Assembly (NCBI RefSeq): GCF_027587025.1
Contig: NZ_JAPPTI010000006.1
Coordinates: 124,001-188,000 of the forward strand
Direction: 5' to 3'
DNA from: Vibrio sp. LaRot3
GTDB lineage: Bacteria; Pseudomonadota; Gammaproteobacteria; Enterobacterales; Vibrionaceae
Length of the DNA: 64,000 nt
Both the position numbers and the translations under genes were made by a program. This document shows positions 48,380 to 58,865 of the stretch, one piece after another. Positions within the stretch are counted from its first letter, which is position 1, and every line of letters starts with the position of its first letter. The notes under the pieces were generated by a model. The model was given only the letters and a program-made list of their open reading frames with translations, searched no databases and had not been told where the DNA came from.

Positions 48380-50298
48380 AAATCGCTGAATTCCTGTTCC
48401 ATTTGCTCAAGTTCTTCTTGCAGCGCCATCCAATCCATTTCGACTTCTTCAAGTTCCGATTTGCTGTTGGCTTGTAACGCGAGTACCTGATTAAGTTTAG
48501 CTTTGTTTTCGGCTTCATACAGAGAGTTATCAGATAATTGCGTCTCTGCCTCGGCCAATGATTCACCCAACTTATCCATTTTCTGCTCAAGTTGTGTCAG
48601 TTTTTTGCGAATTGGCGCGGTTTGTTTACGAAACTCTGCTTCGCGTCGCTTTTGCTCTTTTTTTGCGGCGGCGCTGTTGGCTGAATTTTTCTCAGGCTGC
48701 TCAGCTTGAGCTTCACGACGTTCTGCTTTTTGCTGCTCTGTCAGCCACTTGTAATAGTCATTCAAATCGCCATCAAATGGTGCTACTTGGCGATCGTGTA
48801 CTAAGTAAAGATCATCAGTGGTCGCGCGCAGTAGGTAACGGTCGTGCGATACAATCACCATCGCGCCTTCAAAGGTTTGCAGCGCCATCGTCAAAGCTTG
48901 ACGCATATCCAAATCAAGGTGGTTGGTTGGTTCATCAAGCAGTAGCAAGTTTGGCTTTTGCCATACAACCAAGGCTAATACTAAGCGAGCTTTCTCACCG
49001 CCAGAAAACGGCGCGACTTTTTCTAGAGCTTTATCACCATTGAAACCAAAGCTGCCTAGATAATTGCGAAGCTCCAGTTCATTTTTGTCGGGAGCAATTT
49101 GCATCATGTGCTGCAAGGGAGTTTCTTCTGGATGCAGAGTTTCCAGTTGGTGCTGAGCAAAGTAACCAATCTTCACGCCTTGAGAGTATGTAAGATCGCC
49201 ACTGAGCGATTTAAGCTCACCTGACAGCAGTTTGATTAAGGTCGATTTACCTGCGCCATTGCGGCCAAGTAGGCCAATGCGGCTACCCGGTACCAGATTC
49301 AAACGAATCTTTTCTAAGATGAGGTTGTCATCGTAGCCCGCAGAGACTTCATCCATCATTATGATTGGGTTGGGTAAGGAGTCTGGTTCGCGGAATTCAA
49401 AACTAAACGGGTTATCAAACTGAGCCGGCAGCACTTTTTCCATACGCTCTAGTGCTTTAATACGGCTTTGTGCTTGACGTGCTTTTGATGCTTTGTAGCG
49501 GAAGCGATCAATATAGCTTTGCATGTGCGCCATTTGTTTCTGCTGCTTTTGGTACTGAGCTTGTTGCAGAATTAGCTTTTGCGCGCGCTGATCTTCAAAC
49601 GATGAGTAGTTACCGGTGTACTCGTTAAGCAGCTGGTTTTCAACGTGGATCACGCGATTCACAATTGGATCTAAGAAATCTCGGTCATGGGAGATAAGTA
49701 CCAGCGTACCTGGGTAGTTTTGTAACCAACGCTCAAGCCACATCACAGCATCAAGGTCTAAGTGGTTGGTAGGTTCATCAAGCAACAAAAGATCAGAGCG
49801 GCAAAGCAGGGCTTGAGCTAGGTTGAGACGCATACGCCAGCCACCAGAGAACTGGGTTAAGTTCCAACTCATTTGCACTTGGCTAAAACCTAAGCCATCA
49901 AGTAGCTCAGCCGCGCGAGCGCGAATGCTGTAGCCGCCAATGGTTTCAATTTTACCGTGGATCTCCGCCACCAAAGTACCGTTATCATCTTGCTCTGCTT
50001 GTTGCAGTTGACGCTCTAACTCACGATATTCGCGATCACCATCAATCACATATTCCAGTGCAGCACGTTCCAGTGCTGGTGTCTCCTGTGCGACCCAAGC
50101 CATTTCCCAATGCGCGGGTTTGCTAAAATTACCAGCATCAATAGAGAGTTCATCTTTGATCAAGGCGAACAGTGTGGATTTACCACAACCGTTTTTGCCG
50201 ACAAGGCCGACTTTGTCGCCGGGATGAATCGTGGCTGAAGCTTGGTCAAGAAGCGGTTTTCCGCCACGAAGGAGCTGGATGTCAGAGAAGGTAATCAT
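48376..50298 (-). CDS. yheS: ABC-F family ATPase YheS
   Basis: A 640-residue soluble protein with two ABC domains and no membrane segment. Walker A motifs are GKNGCGKSTLF (about 34-44) and GRNGAGKSTLI (about 345). The signatures FSGGWRMRL and FSGGEKARL are each followed by LLLLDEPTNHLD. A charged linker (about 235-290) and a C-terminal coiled coil (about 545-640) are typical. ABC-F proteins act on the ribosomal E site. It is divergent from kefG as in E. coli. Confidence 0.95.
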   Translation of the reverse strand: MITFSDIQLLRGGKPLLDQASATIHPGDKVGLVGKNGCGKSTLFALIKDELSIDAGNFSKPAHWEMAWVAQETPALERAALEYVIDGDREYRELERQLQQAEQDDNGTLVAEIHGKIETIGGYSIRARAAELLDGLGFSQVQMSWNLTQFSGGWRMRLNLAQALLCRSDLLLLDEPTNHLDLDAVMWLERWLQNYPGTLVLISHDRDFLDPIVNRVIHVENQLLNEYTGNYSSFEDQRAQKLILQQAQYQKQQKQMAHMQSYIDRFRYKASKARQAQSRIKALERMEKVLPAQFDNPFSFEFREPDSLPNPIIMMDEVSAGYDDNLILEKIRLNLVPGSRIGLLGRNGAGKSTLIKLLSGELKSLSGDLTYSQGVKIGYFAQHQLETLHPEETPLQHMMQIAPDKNELELRNYLGSFGFNGDKALEKVAPFSGGEKARLVLALVVWQKPNLLLLDEPTNHLDLDMRQALTMALQTFEGAMVIVSHDRYLLRATTDDLYLVHDRQVAPFDGDLNDYYKWLTEQQKAERREAQAEQPEKNSANSAAAKKEQKRREAEFRKQTAPIRKKLTQLEQKMDKLGESLAEAETQLSDNSLYEAENKAKLNQVLALQANSKSELEEVEMDWMALQEELEQMEQEFSDL

Positions 50299-50477
50299 AG
50301 TTTTGCTTTATCTTTAATCGTTTCGCCACGCATAGTAGGGGGAATATCTGGAAAAGTCGATCATTGCGTTATTGGTACTAAGCGCGTATAACAAACTGAT
50401 AACGAAAATAAGGTCTTATTCTGTGTCGCTCTAGATAACAGGGACAAAGACTCTCATAAAAGGCGGATGTTCAAGGA

Positions 50478-51050
50478 ATGATGTCACCTGCTCAAAGTCA
50501 GAAAAAAGTGTTAGTTATTTATGCTCACCCAGAGTCTCAAACCTCGGTGGCTAATCAAGTGATGATCAAAAAGATCGAATCACTTGAGCATGTGACTGTG
50601 CACGATCTTTACGCCCACTATCCCGACTTCTTTATTGATGTAAATGCTGAGCATGAACGTTTACTCGCCCATGATGTGATCGTTTTTCAGCATCCAATGT
50701 ACCTTTACTCTTGTCCCGCATTGCTTAAAGAATGGCTTGATCGCGTATTGGGCAAAGGCTTTGCCTATGGTGATGGCAGTGCACTGGCGGGTAAATGCTG
50801 GCGCAGTGTGATTACTACCGGCGGTAACCAAGAAGCGTTTGGCGAACATGGTTACAACAAATATCCACTGGAACAAATTTTACAGCCCTTCGAGCTCACC
50901 GCGGCATTATGCCGTATGACATGGATTGAGCCATTGGTGCTTTACTGGGCACGCAATATTTCTGATGTCGAGCGTTATCAGCACGCGGAAGTCTATCGTC
51001 AATGGTTGAATAATCCATTACCAATGCAAGGAGGGCTAGATGGCACTTGA
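50478..51050 (+). CDS. kefG: KefG, ancillary subunit of the KefB potassium efflux system
   Basis: A 190-residue flavodoxin-like (NQO1-type) protein that enhances KefB activity. [13 protein letters not shown] is the FMN-binding loop, and [22 protein letters not shown] and [13 protein letters not shown] are family segments. Two adjacent ATGs (50478 and 50481) follow AAGGA closely, and the second is equally possible. The end overlaps kefB by 11 bp, so the two are coupled. Confidence 0.92.
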   Translation: MMSPAQSQKKVLVIYAHPESQTSVANQVMIKKIESLEHVTVHDLYAHYPDFFIDVNAEHERLLAHDVIVFQHPMYLYSCPALLKEWLDRVLGKGFAYGDGSALAGKCWRSVITTGGNQEAFGEHGYNKYPLEQILQPFELTAALCRMTWIEPLVLYWARNISDVERYQHAEVYRQWLNNPLPMQGGLDGT

Positions 51051-52836
51051 AAGTGATTTCCTCCAAAGCAGCGCAATATTCCTGACCGCAGCTGTGGTTG
51101 CCGTTCCTTTAGCTCAGCGTTTGGGCTTAGGCTCAGTACTTGGTTACCTACTTGCCGGTGTGGCGATTGGCCCATGGGGGTTAGGGCTTATCCGCGATGT
51201 GGATGCGATTCTCCACTTTGCTGAATTTGGTGTGGTACTGCTGCTGTTTTTGATTGGCCTTGAACTGAATCCGAAAAAGCTGTGGCAAATGCGAGGGCCC
51301 ATTCTTGGTTTAGGCGGTGCACAAGTGGTGATCACCACTGCGCTATTATCTGCTGTGGTTAGTTTATTTGGGTTGAGCTGGCAGGTGAGCTTGGTCATCG
51401 GTATGGGCTTAGCGCTATCCTCAACCGCCATTGCATTAAAAGTGATAGAAGAGCAGGGGCTTGCGGGCAGTGAAACCGGACAATCTGGCTTTGCGGTATT
51501 GCTGTTCCAAGATATTGCAGTGATCCCGATGCTGGCACTACTGCCATTGTTAGCTGGCAACACTTCTGGTAACTGGAATGATGCGCTATGGATGCTTGGC
51601 GGCGTGATTGGTTTGTTGGTCGGTGGTCATTTCCTACTCAGGCCATTGTTCCGCTATGTGGTGATGAGCGGGGTACGAGAGCTTTTTACTGTTGCAGCGC
51701 TGCTGTTAGTGATTGGCATCGCCTTAGTGATGAAGCAGCTTGGCCTTTCTATGGCACTAGGCGCTTTCCTTGCGGGTGTGCTGCTAGCTGAAAGTGAATA
51801 TCGCCATGAACTAGAAATTGCCATCGAGCCATTTAAAGGCTTGTTACTTGGCCTATTCTTTATCGCTGTTGGTATGGCTGTGAATTTAGGGCTCTTAGCT
51901 CATCATCCGTTTACCATTTTAGTCTGCGTCTTTGCGCTGGTGGCAGCGAAGGGAATGGTTTTGTATTTGCTGGCGCGCTTGTCAGGTAGCAGACCAAAAT
52001 CTCGCAGCCGAATGGCGGCAATATTAAGCCAAGGCGGTGAGTTTGCCTTCGTTATTTTTACCGCGGCATTAAGCCAAGGCATTTTATCTTCAGAGCAAAC
52101 CGCCTTTCTTTTGGTCGTGGTCAGTTTATCTATGGTGACGACTCCACTGTTATTGATGGGGCAGAGAAAGTGGTATGCACGTTGGTTGAATGTGCCTGAT
52201 GAAAGTTCGTTGGATAGCGATGTAATCAATAAGCAGCCACGAGTCATCATTGCTGGCTTTGGACGCTTTGGTCAGATTGTTGGTCGTTTAATGTATGCCA
52301 ATAAGATAAAGCTAACCGTATTAGAGAGTGATGCGAGCCAAATTCATTTGTTACGTAAGTATGGCTATAAGGTGTTTTATGGTGATGCAACTCAACTCGA
52401 TTTATTGAGAGCTGCAGGTGCTGATAAGGCCGAAGCCATGGTGCTGTGTACCGATTCCCCCGATGAAATCATGCAGATTGTTGATATCTGTAAGCAGCAT
52501 TTCCCCAACTTGAAATTGATGGCGCGCGCTCGTAGTCGGGTAGAGGCTTATCAGCTACTAAATCATGGGGTAGATAAGTATTCGCGAGAGACCTTCCTCG
52601 GGGCTCTCGACTTAGGTAAGCAAGTGCTCGTTGAGTTGGGTATGCACCCGTATCAAGCTCATCGAGCTGAAGCACACTTTAGAAAGCTAGATAACGCTAT
52701 GCTTAAAGAGTTATTGCCACAACATAATGAAGACAAACAATTGGCCTTAAGAGCCAAAGAAGCCCGTAAAGAACTGGAAGAGATTTTTGGCCGAGAAATG
52801 GAAAACGACCAACAGGCCAAAAACTTCTGGGACTAG
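51040..52836 (+). CDS. kefB: Glutathione-regulated potassium/proton antiporter KefB
   Basis: A 598-residue inner-membrane antiporter. About 12 membrane helices fill residues 1-385, with [13 protein letters not shown] and the conserved FQDIAVIP. A cytoplasmic RCK (TrkA-N) domain starts with [16 protein letters not shown] at about 404 and ends in a charged C-terminus. Kef channels open on glutathione adduct formation to protect against electrophiles. GGAGGG precedes the ATG inside kefG. Confidence 0.95.
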   Translation: MALESDFLQSSAIFLTAAVVAVPLAQRLGLGSVLGYLLAGVAIGPWGLGLIRDVDAILHFAEFGVVLLLFLIGLELNPKKLWQMRGPILGLGGAQVVITTALLSAVVSLFGLSWQVSLVIGMGLALSSTAIALKVIEEQGLAGSETGQSGFAVLLFQDIAVIPMLALLPLLAGNTSGNWNDALWMLGGVIGLLVGGHFLLRPLFRYVVMSGVRELFTVAALLLVIGIALVMKQLGLSMALGAFLAGVLLAESEYRHELEIAIEPFKGLLLGLFFIAVGMAVNLGLLAHHPFTILVCVFALVAAKGMVLYLLARLSGSRPKSRSRMAAILSQGGEFAFVIFTAALSQGILSSEQTAFLLVVVSLSMVTTPLLLMGQRKWYARWLNVPDESSLDSDVINKQPRVIIAGFGRFGQIVGRLMYANKIKLTVLESDASQIHLLRKYGYKVFYGDATQLDLLRAAGADKAEAMVLCTDSPDEIMQIVDICKQHFPNLKLMARARSRVEAYQLLNHGVDKYSRETFLGALDLGKQVLVELGMHPYQAHRAEAHFRKLDNAMLKELLPQHNEDKQLALRAKEARKELEEIFGREMENDQQAKNFWD

Positions 52837-52879
52837 GTGAACAACCCAATTGAATCAGCCCAATAACAAAGTGAAGTAA

Positions 52880-53074
52880 ATGAAAAAGAGATTTATCGCA
52901 GGCGCCAGCTGTCCAAAGTGCAATCAACAAGACACTTTACGCTGGTGGATAGAGAACAACATTGAGCTTGTCGAGTGCGTAGACTGTCGCTATCAAGAAC
53001 AACGCAAACCGCAATCTGTAGAGAAAACTGAACGGGGTGGTGAGGAAATGATCGGGATTTTTAAACCCGATTGA
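52880..53074 (+). CDS. yheV: YheV family putative metal-binding protein
   Basis: A 64-residue zinc-ribbon protein with two CxxC pairs: SCPKC (about 10-14) and ECVDC (about 33-37). The conserved start is KKRFIAGASCPKCN. It lies between kefB and slyD, as in E. coli. It ends in IGIFKPD. Function unknown, with the zinc site inferred from the cysteines. Confidence 0.9.
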   Translation: MKKRFIAGASCPKCNQQDTLRWWIENNIELVECVDCRYQEQRKPQSVEKTERGGEEMIGIFKPD

Positions 53075-53163
53075 TTGAGTTTCAATATTTAATCCCCATA
53101 ATACCAAGGTCATTGATTTATTCCGGATGTGTTATTCGGGACTTAAAGCGCCTTGGAGCAATT

Positions 53164-53748
53164 ATGAAAATTGAAAAGAACGTAGTCGTAAGTCTAGCGT
53201 ACCAAGTGAAACTAGAAGACGGCGTTGTTGTTGACCAATCAACAGCTGAAGCACCTCTAGATTACCTTCACGGTAACAACAACCTAATCACTGGCCTTGA
53301 AAAAGAGCTAGAAGGTAAAGTAGCTGGCGACAAATTCTCTGCAACAGTTTCTCCAGAAGAAGCTTACGGCGAGCACAACGACGCACTTGTTCAACGTGTG
53401 CCTGCGAACGTATTCCAAGGTGTTGAAGAAATCGAAGTTGGTATGCGTTTCCTAGCGGATACTGACCAAGGTCCAATCCCTGTAGAAGTAACAGAAGTAG
53501 ACGGCGACGAAGTTGTTGTTGATGGCAACCACATGCTTGCTGGTCAAACACTAACGTTTGACGTTGAAGTTGTTGCAGTACGTGAAGCGACTGAAGAAGA
53601 AATTCAACATGGTCACGTTCACCAAGCTGGCGGTTGTGGTCATGACCACGATCACGAAGGTGGTTGCTGTGGTGGCGAAGGCCACGGTCACGACCATGAA
53701 GAGAAAGAAGGCGGCTGCTGCGGTGGCGGCGGTTGTGGCTCTCACTAA
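53164..53748 (+). CDS. slyD: SlyD, FKBP-type prolyl isomerase and metallochaperone
   Basis: A 194-residue protein with an FKBP domain split by an insert-in-flap domain (about 1-145). The metal-binding tail (149-194) has 10 His and 6 Cys. SlyD folds proteins and delivers nickel to hydrogenase maturation factors. The start at 53164 is MKIEKNVVVSLAYQVKLEDG, with TGGAG upstream. The 31-codon extension lies in a non-conserved leader. Codon use is strongly biased, suggesting high expression. Confidence 0.95.
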   Translation: MKIEKNVVVSLAYQVKLEDGVVVDQSTAEAPLDYLHGNNNLITGLEKELEGKVAGDKFSATVSPEEAYGEHNDALVQRVPANVFQGVEEIEVGMRFLADTDQGPIPVEVTEVDGDEVVVDGNHMLAGQTLTFDVEVVAVREATEEEIQHGHVHQAGGCGHDHDHEGGCCGGEGHGHDHEEKEGGCCGGGGCGSH

Positions 53749-53787
53749 TATTGAGATTGCCTGAGTTATCAGGTAATTCATGCTAAA

Positions 53788-53826
53788 TTAAAGGCGTTAC
53801 TTAGTGCTAAGTGACGCCTTTTTTGT
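53788..53826 (+). terminator. Terminator after slyD
   Basis: A 15-bp stem (AAAGGCGTTACTTAG with CTAAGTGACGCCTTT, one T-G pair) with a tight loop, followed by TTTTTTG. Confidence 0.88.
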
Positions 53827-53846
53827 ATTCTTTGTTTGAGGTTTCT

Positions 53847-54797
53847 ATGAGTCATCCTTTTGCGATTGCCATTCATGGTGGAGCGGGCACTATTCTGCGT
53901 GAAAACATGAGTGAAGCGCTGCAAGTTGCAATTTGCCAAGATCTGCAAGCCGCAGTGAATGCAGGCCATCAGCTATTGCAACAAGGTAAAGATGCCTTAG
54001 AGGCGGCGATCGCCGCGGTGAAAGTGCTAGAAGATTCGCCTCACTTTAATGCGGGTAAAGGTTCAGTCTTAACTCATAAAGAAATGGTTGAGATGGATGC
54101 ATCTGTTATGCATGGTGATTGCTGCCAAGCGGGTGCGATTGCTGGGGTAAAACACATCAAAAACCCCGTTCAGCTGGCTTTTGATGTAATGCAGCAATCT
54201 CAGCATGTCTTTTTAGTTGGAGAAGGGGCGGAAGAGTTTGCCTTTAAACATGGCCATGAGTTTGTTGAGCAAGATTACTTCTTTACTGACCGCCGTTATG
54301 ACCAGCTTCAATTGATGAAAGAGCGCGGCCAATTTGCGCTATCAGAAGCGAAATACAGTGAGTTTCCTGATGACGAAAAGCACGGCACAGTCGGGGCAGT
54401 AGCATTGGATAAAAATGGCAACTTAGCGGCTGCCACAAGTACTGGCGGTATTACCAATAAACAATATGGTCGAGTCGGTGACTCGGCGATAATTGGCGCG
54501 GGTACATTTGCAGAAAATGGCAATGTCGCTATATCCGCAACAGGGGTGGGTGAGCTGTTTATTCGTAAGCAAGTGGCAGGCGATATTGCAGCGCGAATGC
54601 GTTACCTCAAAGAAGATGTCGCAACGGCAAGTGAAACAGTGGTGCAAGGTGAGCTCAAACAGCTAGGTGGTGAAGGGGGCGTGATTGCGCTAGATGCTCA
54701 AGGAAATATTCATTTTGCTCTGAATTGTTCGGGAATGTATCGCGCATCTATCGATATTGATGGTAAGGCTAGCGTAAAAATCTATGCGGACGACTAA
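53847..54797 (+). CDS. iaaA: Isoaspartyl peptidase/L-asparaginase
   Basis: A 316-residue Ntn-hydrolase of the plant-type asparaginase family. It is made as a precursor that cleaves itself before the nucleophile Thr181 (EKHG-TVGAVA). Substrate-binding GGAGT (about 11-15) and TSTGGITNK are present. The start at 53847 gives MSHPFAIAIHGGAGT with GAGG upstream. No signal peptide is evident, so it is cytoplasmic. It degrades isoaspartyl dipeptides. Asparaginase activity is common in the family. Confidence 0.92.
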   Translation: MSHPFAIAIHGGAGTILRENMSEALQVAICQDLQAAVNAGHQLLQQGKDALEAAIAAVKVLEDSPHFNAGKGSVLTHKEMVEMDASVMHGDCCQAGAIAGVKHIKNPVQLAFDVMQQSQHVFLVGEGAEEFAFKHGHEFVEQDYFFTDRRYDQLQLMKERGQFALSEAKYSEFPDDEKHGTVGAVALDKNGNLAAATSTGGITNKQYGRVGDSAIIGAGTFAENGNVAISATGVGELFIRKQVAGDIAARMRYLKEDVATASETVVQGELKQLGGEGGVIALDAQGNIHFALNCSGMYRASIDIDGKASVKIYADD

Positions 54798-54913
54798 GTG
54801 TCTAAAATCCCATCGGCTTTACCAAATTACTCAAAGGCTTATAGGCTTGTGATACTTGTATGATTAAAAAATGACTGCAAGTCGCGTCATTCAGTGCTAG
54901 AATCCATTTTTAA

Positions 54914-56251
<1,338 letters not shown>

Positions 56252-56271
56252 TGATTGATTTCTAAAAATTC

Positions 56272-56303
56272 TAAAAACCGGCTCAATGAGTCGGTTTTTT
56301 TAT
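56272..56303 (+). terminator. Terminator after purA
   Basis: Stem AAAAACCGGCTC / GAGTCGGTTTTT with a short loop, followed by T7. Confidence 0.82.
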
Positions 56304-56370
56304 GCCTGTTTGATGGTGGATTTTTCATCACACTATGGCAAACTGTTGCCAACACGCGGCAAATTTTGTC

Positions 56371-56397
56371 TAAAGAGTTTGCGTTTATTGCCGATAA
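56371..56397 (+). promoter_or_regulatory. Sigma-28 (FliA) promoter of motX
   Basis: TAAA-N15-GCCGATAA, an exact match to the flagellar sigma-28 consensus, ends 84 bp before the motX start. It lies after the purA terminator, so motX is an independent class IV flagellar gene. Confidence 0.88.
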
Positions 56398-56481
56398 AGT
56401 TATCAAACCTGCCTAAGTTCCCGTGGCTCATTGCGTCTAACTGGGAAGGGTAGGCCGTCGGAATCAATAAAGAGTGCAGGT

Positions 56482-57117
56482 ATGAAGCTACGAACAGTAG
56501 CAGTTTCGTTGATGCTGACATTGAGCTCATCACTGGCCCATGCAAGTGTGGCCGATATTGGTGAGCCGGTGCCCATATACTCCGAAGCTGAACTGATAAA
56601 ACTGATTGAACAGAATAAACATTTAGAACGAGTAAAGGCAGATAACTGCCAGTTAGTAGAAGATATCGTGGCGCGCGCTACGCGTATTAGCCTACCTGCG
56701 TATGAGTTCCTCTACGGAGATATGTTGGCTTGGGGCGTATGTGTTGACCAAGATGTCGAACTCGGTCTTTATTATATGGAAAACGCTGCCCATCAAGGTT
56801 TGCCTACGGCACTTGAGCAATTGGGTCGTTATTATTCGCGCGGCACTTTAGTGCAGCAAGATAAAGAACGAGCGATTCCATACCTTCGCGAGGCGGCGGC
56901 AATGGGGAACCTCAATGCTCGTATCCACCTTGCAGAACTGCTGCTGCGTGATTACGGCAGCCCATTAGATTATGAAGATGCTTATCGCTGGTTGTACAAC
57001 ACAGTCACTGCCGATCAGCGTCAACACAAACGAATTTCTCGTTTAAGGCATGGCTTAGAACAGCGTATGCCAGACAACATCATCGCCAGAGCAAAACGCC
57101 GCGATACTTTCTGGTAG
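56482..57117 (+). CDS. motX: MotX, T-ring component of the sodium-driven polar flagellar motor
   Basis: A 211-residue periplasmic protein with a Sec signal peptide (about 1-22, cleavage after SLAHA). Sel1-like tetratricopeptide repeats follow (about 85-175): LGLYYMENAAHQGLPTALEQLGRYY, then AIPYLREAAAMGNLNARIHLAELLL. Length and sequence match Vibrio MotX as I recall it. With MotY it forms the T ring that holds the PomAB stator. A perfect sigma-28 promoter upstream supports the call. The 17-codon upstream extension is rejected. Confidence 0.92.
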   Translation: MKLRTVAVSLMLTLSSSLAHASVADIGEPVPIYSEAELIKLIEQNKHLERVKADNCQLVEDIVARATRISLPAYEFLYGDMLAWGVCVDQDVELGLYYMENAAHQGLPTALEQLGRYYSRGTLVQQDKERAIPYLREAAAMGNLNARIHLAELLLRDYGSPLDYEDAYRWLYNTVTADQRQHKRISRLRHGLEQRMPDNIIARAKRRDTFW

Positions 57118-57147
57118 ACACGCCAGATCACACTTAACCTGCACACA

Positions 57148-57180
57148 TTAAAATGCCCAGCACTTGCTGGGCATTTTAGT
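57148..57180. terminator. Bidirectional terminator between motX and the amidohydrolase
   Basis: Stem AAAATGCCCAGCA / TGCTGGGCATTTT with a 3-nt loop, serving both converging genes. Confidence 0.85.
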
Positions 57181-57206
57181 TTATTGGTTTGATTCTATAT
57201 CAGTGA

Positions 57207-58616
57207 TTATTGAACCACTTCTCCAGATTCAATCACGGTTTTACGCACGACTTCAGTAAACTCAAGCGCTTCTTTGCGAATCGCTTCTTCATCTACTGTC
57301 AGCATTTCGCGGTCTTGCATTAGGATTTTACCGTCGACAATCGAGTGACGAACGTTGCCAGAGTTTGCTGAGTAAACTAAGGCTGAGTATGGGTTGTAAA
57401 CCGGTACCATATTTGGCGCTTTAGTATCGATAACGATGATATCGGCCAGTTTACCGACTTCCAGTGAGCCGACTTTATCTTCCATGCGCAGTGCTTTTGC
57501 CGCGCCCATGGTGGCCATATCAATCACTTTGATTGGTGGCATGGCTGCACGATCTTTGTTAACCAGTTTATGCACTTTCGCTACTTGGTTGAACTCATCA
57601 ATAGTGCTGAGTGTGTTGCCCGACATTGGACCATCTGTACCTAGACCGATACGCACGTCTTGGTCATACATCTTAAGTGCAGGTGATACCCCTTTGGCTG
57701 ATTTGATGTTTGCACTCATGTTGTGCGCCACACCCATTCCAGACTCTTTTACCAATTCAATGTCTTTGTCATCAACAAGAATCATGTGCGCGCCAACCAG
57801 GTTCTCGTTCAGTGCGCCAATGCTGTTCATGTATTCGACTGGCGACATACCATCAGCACGTTTTGCAATCTTTTCTTCTTCACGGTGAGATTCTGCTAGG
57901 TGAATTAACACTGGCACATCTTTCTCTAACGAAAGCTTAGCGATTTTCTGCAACGTTTCAGTAGTGTTGGTATAAGGCGCGTGCGGTGCAAACGCTGGTG
58001 TAATACGCGGATGGTCTTTGTATTTTTCAATAAAGTTAAGCGCGTATTGGATGCCTTCATCAGCATTTGCGGCATCAGCAACCGGGAACTTAATCACTGT
58101 TTCACCTAGGATGGCACGCATACCAATCTTATCGACCGTCTTCGCAACTTCATCTTCAAAGTAATACATGTCAGCGTATGTGGTGACACCACCTTTGATC
58201 ATCTCTACGTTACCTAAGTTGGCACCGATACGAACCATATCGCGAGAAACTAACTTAGCTTCCAGTGGGAATATGTAGCGATGTAAGCGGTCAGGCACAT
58301 CATCAGCTAATGAGCGGAACACGGTCATTGAGACGTGAGTATGAGTATTAATGAGTCCTGGCATTACAATATCGCCATCAACATCCAAAGTCTTGTTAGC
58401 TTTGTATTGCTTCGCTAATGATTCATCACCAACGGCTAGAATCTTGTTGTCCTTGATTACTACAGTACCACTCTCATAAACCGTTTTATCTTGGTTCATG
58501 GTCAGTACCATTGCGTCGGTAATCATCAAATCGACATTTTCAGCAGCGAAAGATTGAGCAGAGAAAAGGCCAAGGCTAGCAATCGCAGAGGCGATAAGAG
58601 AGCGCTTAATACTCAT
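57207..58616 (-). CDS. Exported amidohydrolase (TRZ/ATZ, MtaD/SAH-deaminase-like)
   Basis: A 469-residue metal-dependent hydrolase of the cyclic-amidine deaminase group, which includes 5'-methylthioadenosine/S-adenosylhomocysteine deaminases. Metal ligands are NTHTH (HxH), the Lys/His region HAPYTN, HLAES and GTDGP. A clear Sec signal peptide (1-26, SIKRSLIASAIASLG ... FAA) places it in the periplasm, which is unusual for this family. The start at 58616 has AAGG upstream. The 23-codon extension is rejected. A PurR-like operator overlaps its promoter, pointing to a purine or nucleoside substrate. Confidence 0.85.
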   Translation of the reverse strand: MSIKRSLIASAIASLGLFSAQSFAAENVDLMITDAMVLTMNQDKTVYESGTVVIKDNKILAVGDESLAKQYKANKTLDVDGDIVMPGLINTHTHVSMTVFRSLADDVPDRLHRYIFPLEAKLVSRDMVRIGANLGNVEMIKGGVTTYADMYYFEDEVAKTVDKIGMRAILGETVIKFPVADAANADEGIQYALNFIEKYKDHPRITPAFAPHAPYTNTTETLQKIAKLSLEKDVPVLIHLAESHREEEKIAKRADGMSPVEYMNSIGALNENLVGAHMILVDDKDIELVKESGMGVAHNMSANIKSAKGVSPALKMYDQDVRIGLGTDGPMSGNTLSTIDEFNQVAKVHKLVNKDRAAMPPIKVIDMATMGAAKALRMEDKVGSLEVGKLADIIVIDTKAPNMVPVYNPYSALVYSANSGNVRHSIVDGKILMQDREMLTVDEEAIRKEALEFTEVVRKTVIESGEVVQ

Positions 58617-58656
58617 AGGAAACCTTATTGTTTGAATGGAATAGGAAAACGCCCTG

Positions 58657-58695
58657 AATATGGCAATTTGCGTATTACATTGCAAACGTTTGCTT
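58657..58695 (-). promoter_or_regulatory. Promoter with overlapping PurR-like operator
   Basis: Minus-strand TTGCAA (58680-58685), 17 bp, CATATT (58657-58662). The operator at 58680-58695 contains the perfect palindrome GCAAACGTTTGC, close to the PurR consensus (ACGCAAACGTTTNCGT). It covers the -35 element, as expected for repression. Confidence 0.7.
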
Positions 58696-58865
58696 GGGTG
58701 TTTACAAGGAACTGTGATCTAAGTCTTTGGCTGTGAAGCTTTGTATAAAGAGGTGCTAAGTTATGAAAATTACAGCCTTATTTTGGGTTTTTGTAGCGGG
58801 TTAACTGTAGCTTAGTTAATGACTCGGATATAATAGCTTTATACCTTCCTTAATTGGGCTTGCTT

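Noticed and set aside
53551..53781. Open frames overlapping the slyD tail on both strands
   Set aside because: They are shadows created by the repetitive His/Cys/Gly codons of slyD.
58711..58730. CRP site upstream of rnr
   Set aside because: TGTGA is followed by a poor second half (TCTTT instead of TCACA).
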